From: Treponema_B putidum
GTDB taxonomy: Bacteria; Spirochaetota; Spirochaetia; Treponematales; Treponemataceae
DNA length: 64,000 bases
Direction: 5' to 3' (one strand)
NCBI RefSeq assembly: GCF_007830595.1
Contig: NZ_VLLD01000010.1
The notes under the pieces are model-generated. The model did no database searches and was not told the origin of the DNA. It saw only the letters and a program-made list of their open reading frames with translations. The translations under genes and the position numbers were made by a program. Below, in pieces: positions 17,401 through 25,767 of the stretch (positions within the stretch are counted from its first letter, which is position 1; each line of letters begins with the position of its first letter).

Positions 17401-18675
17401 GTATTAGAAAAAATATTTCCTGAAACAAATATCGTTTACTCTAAGGCTGAAACCGTATCAATGTTTAGAAATAAATTCGATATTATAAAATGCAGAGAAA
17501 TAAACGATTTTCATCATGCACATGACGCATATTTAAATATTGTTGTCGGAAATGTTTATAATACTAAATTTACAAATAATCCTTGGAATTTTATAAAAGA
17601 AAAAAGAGATAATCCTAAAATTGGCGATACGTACAATTATTATAAGGTTTTTGATTATGATGTAAAAAGAAATAATATCACAGCATGGGAAAAAGAAAAA
17701 ACAATTATTACTGTGAAGACTATGCTTAAAAGGAATACCCCTATTTATACACGCCAAGCTGCCTGCAAAAAGGGAGAACTCTTTAATCAAACCATTATGA
17801 AAAAAGGATTGGGCCAACATCCTCTAAAAAAAGAATGTCCTTTTTCTAATATTTCAAAATATGGGGGCTATAATAAAGTTTCTGCTGCATATTATACTTT
17901 TATAGAATATGAAGAAAAAGGAAATAAGATACGAAGCTTAGAAACTATCCCTCTATATTTGGAAAAGGACATTCAAAAAAGTCAAGATGGATTAAAGGGT
18001 TACTTAACAGACCAGCTAGGAAAAAAAGAAATTAAGATTTTGGTTCCCAAAATAAAAATCAACTCCCTTTTAAAAATTAACGGCTTCCCTTGCCACATAA
18101 CAGGAAAAACAGGAGCTTCCTTTGTTCTAAGGCCTGCTGTTCAATTTTGCTGTTCAAATGATGAAGTTCTTTATTTTAAAAAAATTATAAGATTCAATGA
18201 AATAAGAAGTCAAAGAGAGAAGATGGGAAAAACAATTTCTCCTTATGAAGACTTATCCTTTAGATCTTATATCAAAGAAAATTTATGCAAAAAGACAAAA
18301 AATGATGAAATAGGAGAAAAGGAGTTTTATGGCTTTCTTCAAAAGAAGAATTTAGAAATCTATGATATGCTTTTAATAAAACATAAGGATACTATTTATA
18401 GTAAAAGGCCGAATTCTACAACTCTTGATATGTTAATCAAAGGAAGATATGAGTTTATAAATTTAAAGCCTGAAGATCAAATTAGAGTTATGCTGGAAAT
18501 TCTAAAATTGTTTTGTACTACTAGAGAGGTAATAGATTTAGGATTAATCAAAGGTAAATCTGAGGCCGGGGTCACAACATTAGGAAAAAAAATCTCAAAC
18601 CTTGATAGCTGCATTTTAATTTACCAATCAATAACAGGCATTTTTGAAAAAAGGATTGATTTGTTAAAGATATGA
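14488..18675 (+). CDS. cas9: CRISPR-associated endonuclease Cas9, type II-A
   Basis: RNA-guided double-strand DNA endonuclease. RuvC-I is at the N-terminus (LGLDVGTGSVGWAV, catalytic Asp13), followed by the arginine-rich bridge helix (GARRRIERRRKRIK). RuvC-II is FIEMAKGAE (Glu790). HNH has DIDHIYPQSKIKDDSIN with His879 and Asn902 as the SpCas9 H840/N863 equivalents. RuvC-III is HHAHDAYLN (His1010, Asp1013). Two CxxC pairs flank the HNH core (CMYC and CSSC), likely a zinc site absent from SpCas9. All catalytic residues are intact. 1395 aa matches the T. denticola protein as I recall it. AAAAGGATGG precedes the ATG. cas1 overlaps its stop by 4 nt. Confidence 0.98.
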   Translation: MKKEIKDYFLGLDVGTGSVGWAVTDTDYKLLKANHKDLWGMRCFETAETAEKRRLFRGARRRIERRRKRIKLLQELFSQEIAKIDEDFFQRMEESPFYAEDKTILQENTLFNDRDFTDKTYHKAYPTINHLIKAWIENKVKPDPRLLYLACHNIIKKRGHFLFEGDFDSENQFDTSVQALFEYLREDMELDIDADSKKIKEILKDSALKNSDKQNRLNKLLGLKSSDKQKKALTNLISGNKANFADLYDNPDLKDAEKNSISFSKDDFDALSDELASVLGDSFELLLRAKAVYNCSVLSKVIGDEQYLSFAKVKIYEKHKNDLTKLKEVVKKYFPIEYRNIFGYKQSENNNCNYSRYVGVCKSGSKKKVINKTASQEDFYKFLKDILLKRSDVPEANGILTEIETGTFLPKQISKNNAEIPYQLRKIELEKILTNAEKFFSFLKQKDENGLSHSEKIIMLLTFKIPYYIGPINTSHKQYFPDRSWVIKKENAPQEKITPWNFFDHIDKEKTAEAFITSRTNFCTYLIGESVLPKNSLLYSEYTVLNEINNLQIIIDGKNICDVKLKQKIYEELFKKYKKVTQKQISTFIKHEGICNKTDEVIILGIDKECTSSLKSYIELKNIFGKQVDEISTKNMLEDIIRWATIYDEGEGKTILKTKIKAEYEKYYSDEQIKKILNLKLSGWGRLSRKFLESITSEIPGFIEPVNIITAMRETQNNLMELLSSKFKFNENIKKINSGFEDTDKRFSYNSLVKPLFLSPSVKKMLWQTLKLVKEISHITQAPPKKIFIEMAKGAELEPARTKTRLKILQDLYNSCKNDADAFSSEIQYLLGKIENEDNLRLRSDKLYLYYTQLGKCMYCGKPIEIGHVFDTSKYDIDHIYPQSKIKDDSINNRVLVCSSCNKNKEDKYPLKPEIQLKQKKFWNFLQRNNFISIEKFNRLTRTTPISDDETAKFIARQLVETRQATKVAAKVLEKIFPETNIVYSKAETVSMFRNKFDIIKCREINDFHHAHDAYLNIVVGNVYNTKFTNNPWNFIKEKRDNPKIGDTYNYYKVFDYDVKRNNITAWEKEKTIITVKTMLKRNTPIYTRQAACKKGELFNQTIMKKGLGQHPLKKECPFSNISKYGGYNKVSAAYYTFIEYEEKGNKIRSLETIPLYLEKDIQKSQDGLKGYLTDQLGKKEIKILVPKIKINSLLKINGFPCHITGKTGASFVLRPAVQFCCSNDEVLYFKKIIRFNEIRSQREKMGKTISPYEDLSFRSYIKENLCKKTKNDEIGEKEFYGFLQKKNLEIYDMLLIKHKDTIYSKRPNSTTLDMLIKGRYEFINLKPEDQIRVMLEILKLFCTTREVIDLGLIKGKSEAGVTTLGKKISNLDSCILIYQSITGIFEKRIDLLKI

Positions 18676-19544
18676 GTTGGAGAACCGTTGTTATTTCAAA
18701 TAGGGCAAAGCTGGATTTACACTTAAATCATCTCGTAGTTAGAGGTGAGAAAACCCACAAAGTTTTTATAGAAGAAATTTCAGTTTTAATCATTGAAACA
18801 ACAGCGGTTTCTATAACTGCAGCCTTATTAAACGAGCTTATAAAACAAAAGGTTAAAATAATTTTTTGTGACGAAAAACGGAATCCGGCTTCTGAATTGA
18901 TAGGATATTACGGCAGCCATGATACAAGTGAAAAAATCAGACTTCAAATAAAATGGGATAAGAATATCAAACAGCTTGTATGGACTGAGGTCGTAACGGA
19001 AAAAATAAGGCAGCAAAAATACCTCTTAGAAAAACTGAATCTTCCGCAAGCAAATTTACTGGCTGAGTATATTATAAATATAGACATTAACGATAAAACA
19101 AATAAGGAAGCCCATGCTGCAAAAGTATATTTTGCAGCACTTTTTGGGGCAGGATTTTCCAGAAGTTTGGATATTCCTATAAATGCAGCTTTAAATTACG
19201 GATATAGCATCTTACTTTCTGCATTTAATCGTGAAATAACAGCAAACGGTTATATTACACAACTAGGAATTTTTCATGATAATATGTTTAATCCTTTTAA
19301 CCTAGGTTCAGATCTTATGGAACCTTTTAGACCATTGGTCGATGCAGAAGTTTTCAAACTTAATCCTCAAAAATTTGAACATGAAGAAAAACTAAGAATG
19401 GTGGATGTTATGAACAAAAAAGTGTTTATAAATAATAAAGAGCATTATCTAAATAAAGCTATAGAAATTTTTGTACACAGTATTTTTGATGCTCTAAATG
19501 AAAAGGATATTTCACAAATTAAATTTTACCGCAATGAGTTATAG
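18672..19544 (+). CDS. cas1: CRISPR integrase Cas1, type II
   Basis: Integrase that, with Cas2, inserts new spacers at the leader end. N-terminal MSWRTVVISNRAKLDLHLNH and VRGEKTHKVFIEEIS are typical of type II Cas1. The catalytic region includes AAKVYFAALFG (metal-ligand Glu is in KEAHAAK), then HDNMFNPFNLGSDLMEPFRP with the conserved His and Asp. 290 aa is standard. ATGA overlap with cas9 and overlap with cas2 show coupled expression. Confidence 0.96.
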   Translation: MSWRTVVISNRAKLDLHLNHLVVRGEKTHKVFIEEISVLIIETTAVSITAALLNELIKQKVKIIFCDEKRNPASELIGYYGSHDTSEKIRLQIKWDKNIKQLVWTEVVTEKIRQQKYLLEKLNLPQANLLAEYIINIDINDKTNKEAHAAKVYFAALFGAGFSRSLDIPINAALNYGYSILLSAFNREITANGYITQLGIFHDNMFNPFNLGSDLMEPFRPLVDAEVFKLNPQKFEHEEKLRMVDVMNKKVFINNKEHYLNKAIEIFVHSIFDALNEKDISQIKFYRNEL

Positions 19545-19854
19545 ATTTATGAGAGTTATCGTTTTTTTTGATTTACCCGTAATAACACCTGAAAATAGAC
19601 ATAATTATTCGGTTTTTAGAAAATACCTAATTAAATCAGGCTTTATTATGCAGCAAAAGTCGGTTTATTCAAAATTGGTTTTAAATCTTACAAATAGAGA
19701 CTCTATTGTAAAAAGTATAGAGAATAATAAACCTCCCGAAGGTTTGGTTGAAGTATTAACCGTTACTGAAAAACAATATGCAAGAATGGAAATCATTATT
19801 GGAGAGTCTAAAACGGAATATCTAAATACTGATGAAAGGCTTGTTGTCCTATGA
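19534..19854 (+). CDS. cas2: CRISPR-associated Cas2
   Basis: Structural partner of Cas1 in spacer integration. MRVIVFFDLPV is the ferredoxin-fold first strand with the family's Asp; YARMEIIIGE is the later strand. Start choice: ATG 19534 (106 aa, overlaps cas1 by 11 nt) is preferred. ATG 19549, beginning at MRVIVFF, is also reasonable. The upstream ATG 19498 lies deep in cas1. No separate ribosome site is obvious, so translation is probably coupled to cas1. Confidence 0.94.
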   Translation: MSYRFMRVIVFFDLPVITPENRHNYSVFRKYLIKSGFIMQQKSVYSKLVLNLTNRDSIVKSIENNKPPEGLVEVLTVTEKQYARMEIIIGESKTEYLNTDERLVVL

Positions 19855-20525
19855 AATTAGTGTATCCTGATATTGAAAACCAAATCATTTTTTCAGAAAA
19901 TACGGTTAATGTTTTAACGATAGAAAATAAAACTTTTTTTACCGAATTTGTATCGGAGCTTTTTAGTCAATATTCAGGTTATGAAGGCAAATTCATATTA
20001 TCAGAAGATAATAAAGAACTTTCTATACCAAAAATATGTGAAATGATACTTAATCCGATAAATATCAATATAAATAATAAACAAAATTTAAATAAAGTTT
20101 ATTCAATTTTAAAACAAAGTATTTCCGACGAATATAATTATATAAAAACATGCACAATAAAAAGCAAAATATTAAAACATATAGACGATATACTTCTTTC
20201 TTTGGATGTACCTCTAAAACGGAGTGAAGAACTTGATTTGATCAGCATATTTAAATCTGTTAATATCTCTTTTGAAACAGAAAATAAAAATTTACTTGAA
20301 AAACTTATAGATTATATAAGTGCCTCTGTGGAACTAAATCAAATAAGATGCTTTATTTTTATAAATCTAAAGCAGTTTTTAAATTTCAAAGACTTATCCA
20401 AGTTATATAAATTTGCCCGCTATATAAAAACGAATCTATTTTTAATCGAGGGAACATACACATCTATAAAAGAAGATTGTGAAAAATCATATATTATTGA
20501 TAATGATCTTTGCGAAATATATTGA
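19851..20525 (+). CDS. csn2: CRISPR-associated Csn2, type II-A adaptation protein
   Basis: Csn2 forms a tetrameric ring that binds DNA ends and works with Cas1-Cas2-Cas9 in spacer acquisition; it defines subtype II-A. This 224-residue protein has the expected length. It starts MKLVYPDIENQIIF, typical of the family N-terminus, and lies in the canonical position after cas2 with a 4-nt ATGA overlap. Sequence conservation in this family is low, so the call rests on context and length. The -35 of the array promoter overlaps its stop codon. Confidence 0.9.
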   Translation: MKLVYPDIENQIIFSENTVNVLTIENKTFFTEFVSELFSQYSGYEGKFILSEDNKELSIPKICEMILNPINININNKQNLNKVYSILKQSISDEYNYIKTCTIKSKILKHIDDILLSLDVPLKRSEELDLISIFKSVNISFETENKNLLEKLIDYISASVELNQIRCFIFINLKQFLNFKDLSKLYKFARYIKTNLFLIEGTYTSIKEDCEKSYIIDNDLCEIY

Positions 20526-20618
20526 CAAGAAATTATTTGCATGTTAATATTAAAAAGTAATCATCTTAAACTACCGCTATCCATAGCGTGATAGGCTCTC
20601 ACCTACACCATATCTGAT
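20522..20618 (+). promoter_or_regulatory. CRISPR array promoter and leader
   Basis: TTGACA (20522-20527), 17-bp spacer, TAATAT (20545-20550, preceded by TG): a strong promoter with predicted start near 20557, giving a ~62-nt leader. The leader contains a tight hairpin, CGCTAT-CC-ATAGCG (20575-20588). Its segments CATCTTAAA (20562-20570) and CTCTCA (20596-20601) are complementary to the repeat. Confidence 0.75.
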
Positions 20619-20852
20619 GTTTGAGAGTAGTGTAATTTAAGATGGATCTCAAGCAAGAAAAAACAGCAGGCAATTGTACACCCGGTTTGAGAGTAGTGTA
20701 ATTTAAGATGGATCTCAAGCATAACTGCTGCCGTCTGAAAAGCTCTTTACGTTTGAGAGTAGTGTAATTTAAGATGGATCTCAAACGCTCAAGCACTGCA
20801 ATGAGGGCTATGATAAGTTTGAGAGTAGTGTAATTTAAGAAGATTCTGACTG
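20619..20852 (+). CRISPR. Type II-A CRISPR array, 3 spacers and 4 repeats (last degenerate)
   Basis: 36-nt repeats begin GTTTGAGAGTAGTGTAATTT and end AGATGGATCTCAA(A/G)C, at 20619-20654, 20685-20720, 20751-20786 and 20817-20852. All three spacers are exactly 30 nt (20655-20684, 20721-20750, 20787-20816). Repeats 1 and 2 have G at position 35; repeat 3 has A. Repeat 4 keeps only the first 24 nt and then diverges, marking the distal (trailer) end. So the leader, and transcription, are on the csn2 side. The repeats match the tracrRNA anti-repeat. Spacer targets cannot be determined here. Confidence 0.97.
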
Positions 20853-21059
20853 TGAAAGAATGAAAGGAACATACAACCGTATGTATCTTGCAGTTTAACT
20901 TTATCTGCCATATATTTTAATTTTTTTTAAGAAAGTCGATTTTGTTTATTGACTTTTTATGGGAGCATTTATAGTAAATAATGAAAACATAGTTTTATTA
21001 AATGATGAATTAAAAAACATAAAACGGTAATCGCTTCCGGTTTCATAAAAACTTCTTTT
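20853..21059. other. Intergenic, no supported gene
   Basis: AT-rich trailer region between the array and the HTH gene. A 23-codon frame from ATG 20959 (MGAFIVNNENIVLLND...) has no ribosome site and is probably a remnant or chance. No terminator is seen. Confidence 0.5.
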
Positions 21060-21500
21060 TTAGTTAAAATTTTCATCTATTATTTTTTGTAAGTTGATAA
21101 CCGATTCAATATCCCCTTCCAAAAAAAATTTAAAAGTATTTGCTGTTGAGGCAAAATAAAATTGGCATTTATTTGCTTTCTCAATATTTTCATTTATTTT
21201 TTTCATTAATTCTTTTAGTTTAAAATCTTTCTTATACGGATAATGCAGGATTGAAAAGATTTCAGGCGTTTCAATAGAATCTTTTTTTAAAAATTTTTGT
21301 AATCTATGGTTTTCATCAATATTTTTTTCGTCAATAAAACTTTCGTCCGAAAAAAGCCGTTTAAGGTCTTTTTCTGTAAAACGCCACTGAGAACCTATTT
21401 TTTTCCCCGTAAGTTTTCCTTCTTTTAAATAATTTTGAATTGTCCTTACACTGAGTTCGAGCATCTCGGCTATCTGATTCATTGTATATAGTTTTTCCAA
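21060..21500 (-). CDS. Excisionase/MerR-type helix-turn-helix protein
   Basis: The N-terminal ~55 residues form a winged HTH of the excisionase (HTH_17) type: MNQIAEMLELSVRTIQNYLK followed by GKKIGSQWRFTEKDLKRLF. The remaining ~90 residues are unassigned and may be a ligand or dimerisation part. It starts with TTG at 21500, with AGGAG ~8 nt upstream. It lies 69 nt downstream of the ABC exporter on the same strand and may regulate it. It could also be a leftover of a mobile element, as excisionase-like HTHs are common in both settings. Confidence 0.75.
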   Translation of the reverse strand: MEKLYTMNQIAEMLELSVRTIQNYLKEGKLTGKKIGSQWRFTEKDLKRLFSDESFIDEKNIDENHRLQKFLKKDSIETPEIFSILHYPYKKDFKLKELMKKINENIEKANKCQFYFASTANTFKFFLEGDIESVINLQKIIDENFN

Positions 21501-21569
21501 ATTTTTTCTCCTAGTCCTATTTTGATTTTATAATAATATTTCTTTGATTGCAATCGGGCATTGTAAGTT

Positions 21570-23126
21570 TTATTCCATCCGTATAACTTTATTGGCGAAA
21601 TTTTCAGGCAATGTGTCATGTGAAATTATAAAGACTATTTTATTCTTACAAATATTTTTTATTGCATTTAAAATTAGGATCGTGCTTTCAGCATCAATAT
21701 TGGCTGTAACCTCATCAAAGATTAAAACTTCTGCATCTGAATATAAGCTTCGGGCTATGGCAAGTTTTTGTTTTTCTCCTCCTGAAAGATTAGCCCCCAT
21801 ATCCATTATTATTGTATCAAAGTTTTTGTTTTGCAAAATTGTAGAAAGGAGCTCACTTTTTTTTAATTTTTCTTCAGTTTCAATTGAATGACTTTTGTTT
21901 AAAAATAAATTATCACGGATTGTTCCATTTATAATTGAATTATTTTGCGGGATATAATCAATAAGAGACCTGATACAAGTATTATTAATAGAAGAAATCG
22001 GTTTTTCGTTTATTAAGATTTCTGATGTTTTCCTAAATTTTACAAGTTGTTTCATTAAACTTGACTTTCCCGAGCCGCTTTTTCCCTGTACCCAAACAAT
22101 GTCGCCTTTTATAAACTTATCTTTTATATTGGCCTTAAATATTTCTTCTCCTATTTGTATTGCACCTATATCAAATTCTATTTTTTCAATCGATCTGATT
22201 GTCTCATTTGAATCTTTTTCTTGTTCCGAATCTAAAAATGCAATAAATTCTTGTGAGACTTTTAGATTATTTTTGTTTAAATTAATATTTGTAATTATAC
22301 TGATATTGGAAAAAAATAAAGGAAGTACAATTGTATAAATTACAACCGGTAAAACTTGATTCGCTCCGCTTAGATAATTATACATAACAAGTAAAATACA
22401 AACCGTTTGCAGCATTGAATTAAGCGATGATATAAACGATGAAGAAGTTTGAGCATATTTATTTACTTGAGCCATGCTTCCGTAAATTTTATCCAATGCA
22501 GGTCTTAATTGGCTTAGTACAATATCATGATCGGGACATTGTTTTAAATAATCTGTTTGGTTTACAATCGAAAGTATTTCCTGGAATCCCGCTGAAGTAC
22601 TTGTTTGCATAACTTGAGAGTGTTTTTTTAATTCGGCATTCAAAGATTTATAACCTAAATAATTTATTGGAATTAAAACAAGCAGTATCAAACCGATAAT
22701 AAAATTATCAAAAAATATTGCGATTAAAATAATTATGGTTGAAATTATACTTGACCATATTTGAACTGCATCTCCCGTCATATATATGTACATATTGTTT
22801 ACAGCCTGTGCCATCCGCTCAACCAAATTCATATTCCCGTGAGAAATAATCGTATCATATTTTAACCCTAAAATTTTTTCAATAATGTTTTTGGCATTTT
22901 TTATATTAAAATGTTTTGCAAAATTTTCACGCAAAAAAATTATAGCGGTTTTAAGTAAGAACATCAGTACAAGCACCGATATAACAATAAAAAATCTTTT
23001 TAAATTCATCTCAGCATCGGTCTTTGCCCAAAAACTTAGCAGAAAGGGTACAACCAATGATGTCATAGCCGACACAAGGGCAAGAACTGCCATAGCCATA
23101 AAAAAATGCTTATAAGCTTTATTCAT
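21570..23126 (-). CDS. ABC exporter, fused membrane and ATPase domains
   Basis: 518-residue half-transporter. The membrane domain covers ~1-300, with hydrophobic blocks such as MAVLALVSAMTSLVVPFLLSF. The ATPase domain has Walker A GKSGSGKSS, Q-loop YIPQNNS, signature NLSGGEKQKLAIARS, Walker B VLIFDEVTANID and H-loop FIISHD. AAAGGAGA precedes the ATG. The domain order and size recall small peptide/bacteriocin exporters, but no precursor peptide or peptidase domain is seen, so the substrate is open. Promoter at 23163-23191. The HTH gene downstream is probably in the same transcript. Confidence 0.87.
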   Translation of the reverse strand: MNKAYKHFFMAMAVLALVSAMTSLVVPFLLSFWAKTDAEMNLKRFFIVISVLVLMFLLKTAIIFLRENFAKHFNIKNAKNIIEKILGLKYDTIISHGNMNLVERMAQAVNNMYIYMTGDAVQIWSSIISTIIILIAIFFDNFIIGLILLVLIPINYLGYKSLNAELKKHSQVMQTSTSAGFQEILSIVNQTDYLKQCPDHDIVLSQLRPALDKIYGSMAQVNKYAQTSSSFISSLNSMLQTVCILLVMYNYLSGANQVLPVVIYTIVLPLFFSNISIITNINLNKNNLKVSQEFIAFLDSEQEKDSNETIRSIEKIEFDIGAIQIGEEIFKANIKDKFIKGDIVWVQGKSGSGKSSLMKQLVKFRKTSEILINEKPISSINNTCIRSLIDYIPQNNSIINGTIRDNLFLNKSHSIETEEKLKKSELLSTILQNKNFDTIIMDMGANLSGGEKQKLAIARSLYSDAEVLIFDEVTANIDAESTILILNAIKNICKNKIVFIISHDTLPENFANKVIRME

Positions 23127-23162
23127 AAAGTAAAGATTCTCCTTTTTTAAAGACTTTTCTTA

Positions 23163-23191
23163 ATGATAAATATTTTTTTATGATTTGTCAA
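23163..23191 (-). promoter_or_regulatory. Promoter of the ABC exporter
   Basis: Minus strand: TTGACA (23186-23191), 17-bp spacer, TATCAT (23163-23168), 36 nt before the start codon. Confidence 0.75.
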
Positions 23192-23296
23192 GCATTTTTC
23201 GTGTATTTTCATATATTTTCGTGAATTTTGCGGAAAAGTGCCGCTATTTCATATAGTCTTACTTTATGTAAAATGTTTATAATTATGGAAGACTTA

Positions 23297-23327
23297 TTTT
23301 AGACAATGCAGGAGGCATTGTCTAAAA
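23297..23327 (-). terminator. Perfect 13-bp inverted repeat, terminator-like
   Basis: TTTTAGACAATGC, loop AGGAG, GCATTGTCTAAAA: perfect arms ending in T/A runs on both strands. It lies 20 nt after the stop of the restriction-gene remnant, so it is most likely that gene's terminator; it could act in both directions. Confidence 0.7.
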
Positions 23328-23346
23328 ACGCTGCTAGTTTTTCTCT

Positions 23347-24658
23347 TTACCCTAAAAATCTCTTCTTAAATTCTAATAACTGATTAGAGATATGAGCTCG
23401 CCATTCAGTTGAATCAGACACGTCGGATATATCCACACATACATCATAGAGCGTCATTATATCTAAATGATGTATTTTAATGCCTTGTTTTTTTGCTATT
23501 TTAAAAATTTCCAGCAAGTCGATGAGATTAGATATTGTGAGCGGTATGATTTTTTGTTTTTGACCTTGATACTCATATTTTACAGCAAACCAGAATGTAT
23601 TTATTGTATCTTCATGTAATTTAGGTGTGATGAATAAACAATAGTTGGGTTTTTCATTATTTTTGTCTTCAAATTCTCTTAAATGTCTCATTACCGGCTG
23701 GCCTTCATTAAACCATTGATCCCTACCTGTGAGCATTGTTACTTCACAAATTGCATTAAAGTTTTTGTAAAAGCATTCAATATCAGGAACTTTTGCCGGA
23801 GCGGTAAATGTTGGTTCATTATCATCGCCTAATGGAGAATTCGGCTTTATCAGTTTTGCGTCGTCTATAATGTTTAAAGCAATATTTGTCCATTTTTCTA
23901 AGGCTATAGAGGGTTTTATACCAAGTTTAGAAATATTTTGTAAAGCACTTTTTGCATCATCAATTTTTACATCATTCTCATATGTGTATTTAAGCATTTC
24001 ATTTTGCAGAGCAAGCCGTTCTTTTCGCAAGCTTTCAATTTGTTTTTTTAAATTGTCTATGTCTTTTTGAAGTATTATTTCTGAAATTGTTTTATTCAGC
24101 TTTGTTTTTAAATCTTTAATTTCTAAAATAATTTCGGAAGCAATTCTCTGTAGTTCAAAAACTGTTTCAAAAGGCAGAGTATAACCATAATAGTCTCCAA
24201 TAAAGGCTTGATATGATTCAACGGAATAATAGCGAGCTTCACCTGTTAAATCATTAAGAATTGCATCTATTTCAACTCTTCTGCGAGGTTCCAAATCAAT
24301 ATAATAACCTCCGCCTCGTATGTATATATATTTTGTTAGTCTCAAACATCGGATAATATTATCGGTATATTCATGAATGTTTTTTTGAGGATTATTAAAA
24401 TCTTTTAGATATTCTGAAATATAGGATTCAATATATAGGCTTTTTTGTTGTTAGATTATGAGATAAATCATTAAAGGCATCTTGCAAATTTTTTGAAAGA
24501 ATATCTATTTTTGTAGGAACTTAATAGCGGTTTTTTATTAATCGGCTTTGCAGTTCTTCTTGCGCTGCTTTAGTCCATTCTACGCCTTCCATTTCTGCAA
24601 TTGTTGACAGAAATGGAAAAGCCCTTTCGGGATTCCTTATTGTTGTTGAACAGCTCAT
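23347..24658 (-). pseudogene. AlwI-family type II restriction endonuclease, disrupted
   Basis: Reading from ATG 24658, the frame gives STTIRNPERAFPFL and EGVEWTKAAQEELQ, the N-terminal hallmark of AlwI-type enzymes (site GGATC in the namesake). It is stopped by an in-frame TAA (24521-24523), continues VPTKIDILSKNLQDAFNDLS, then shifts frame in an A6 run (24441-24446). It resumes as SLYIESYISEYLKDF and runs open to 23347. The downstream part keeps a GRDQW / EVT catalytic-looking region (CEVTMLTGRDQWFNEGQP). Two lesions make a working full-length enzyme unlikely. The 332-codon 3' frame from TTG 24345 would miss the N-terminus. Sequencing error could explain the homopolymer shift but not the stop. 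Confidence 0.8.
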
Positions 24659-24676
24659 GAATTGTTTTATATTCCC

Positions 24677-25405
24677 TTATAGTACCAGTGTATTTTTGAA
24701 TAATTCCGCCATTTTTGAATGTTGATTTGCAAGCATTTCGTAGTCTACAAAATCTACAAGAGATTTTATTGGTCTGTAAATCGACTGGCTGATTTTGTCA
24801 TCAAATTCATTCTTGCGTTTCTTATCAGCAACAATGCAGAATCTTGCTCTGAAATCTTGTAGTTCAAAAAATTTATTCAAAGAATTAATTATGTTTGTAG
24901 AATGTTCGACTTCATAGAATGCAGTCGGCATTTCACGCTCATTGAACCAGATTATATCAATTGTTTTAGCTCTGTTTGTAATTTTTGGATATGTAAATTC
25001 AGGGATATCAGTCATTGTTGAAATTTGCCCAAGTTTCTTATCAAGAAATAATTTGTTTTTATCCTGTGCAGGAACATAGGTTTTCAGATTTTTCATGTTC
25101 CCAATATCTACAATTAGACCTTGATAATATGAGTGTGTAAAAGTTTCAATCTGTTCTTTTCTATTTTCCTTGATTTGAAATTTTTTCAAAACTGACTCAC
25201 GATAATTAGTTAATGCCCAAAGTCCCGGCTGGATTTTAAAGAACTCATCGCTCCTTTGCAAATAGCAACGGATACTTTCAAACGGTGTTTTTGTTTTCCA
25301 AGAGCTTGTATCAACATTCTGATTAAGGTGAGCAAGTGTTGCATACCCTCCGTTTTTTTGCATCGTTTCGATTATATCATCAACTTGTGTATGTTTCTTT
25401 GCCAT
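24677..25405 (-). CDS. Winged-helix plus PD-(D/E)XK-like protein of the restriction locus
   Basis: 242 residues. The N-terminal ~75 look like a winged helix of the HARE-HTH kind (VDDIIETMQKNGGYATLAHLNQ ... CYLQRSDEFFKIQPGLWAL). The C-terminal half has IDIIWFNEREMPTAFYEVEHSTNI, an arrangement of Asp and ExE that resembles a PD-(D/E)XK nuclease core. Such proteins are found inside type II R-M loci. It lies between the methylase stub and the restriction gene, 18 nt before the latter, and its frame is intact. Whether it is a nuclease or a control protein is unclear. Confidence 0.6.
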   Translation of the reverse strand: MAKKHTQVDDIIETMQKNGGYATLAHLNQNVDTSSWKTKTPFESIRCYLQRSDEFFKIQPGLWALTNYRESVLKKFQIKENRKEQIETFTHSYYQGLIVDIGNMKNLKTYVPAQDKNKLFLDKKLGQISTMTDIPEFTYPKITNRAKTIDIIWFNEREMPTAFYEVEHSTNIINSLNKFFELQDFRARFCIVADKKRKNEFDDKISQSIYRPIKSLVDFVDYEMLANQHSKMAELFKNTLVL

Positions 25406-25430
25406 ATTCTGTTCCTATTAAGTCCTTAGC

Positions 25431-25601
25431 CTACTTTTGGCGTTTATCAGCATATGCAGAAGAAACTGCTCCTGTACCGGCAAAAATATCGGCAAAACTA
25501 TTAAAATTACCGCATTCCGATGATATAACATCAGTAATAAAGGGAAGCAGTTTATATTTATTTCCCAAATATCGACGATTATTTATTTTTGTTGTTGTCA
25601 T
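25431..25601 (-). pseudogene. N-terminal stub of a Dam/D12-class adenine methylase
   Basis: The frame from ATG 25601 gives RRYLGNKYKLLPFITDVI and FADIFAGTGAVSSAYADK: the FxGxG-type S-adenosylmethionine motif I of D12-class N6-adenine methylases (family length ~270-300). It stops after ~57 residues, and no catalytic DPPY is present. The gene is a deletion remnant fused to the start of the next gene's leader. M.AlwI-type partners are Dam-like, which agrees with the neighbouring endonuclease. A GTG at 25613 is an alternative start. Confidence 0.7.
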
Positions 25602-25752
25602 TATATCACCCACCCAATAAAATATAGCACAAAATCATTAAAATTTATATACCCTATGACCAATAATTAACAAATTCTACCCCTCAATCGACAATTACTG
25701 TCTTCCGTATTTACAATCCATTCCTCCTCATCTGGTACTTCCTAAAATTTTT

Positions 25753-25761
25753 TGTTATAAT
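25753..25761 (+). promoter_or_regulatory. Extended -10 promoter of murD
   Basis: TG-T-TATAAT (TATAAT at 25756-25761) followed by exactly 6 nt and the murD ATG; no good -35. This predicts a leaderless message. Confidence 0.55.
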
Positions 25762-25767
25762 GATGAT

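Noticed and set aside
20599..20796. 65-codon minus-strand frame across the CRISPR array
   Set aside because: It is a by-product of the repeated 36-nt unit read antisense (each repeat gives the same LRSILNYTTLK string); no ribosome site.
20959..21030. 23-codon frame after the CRISPR array
   Set aside because: No ribosome site, promoter or recognisable sequence.
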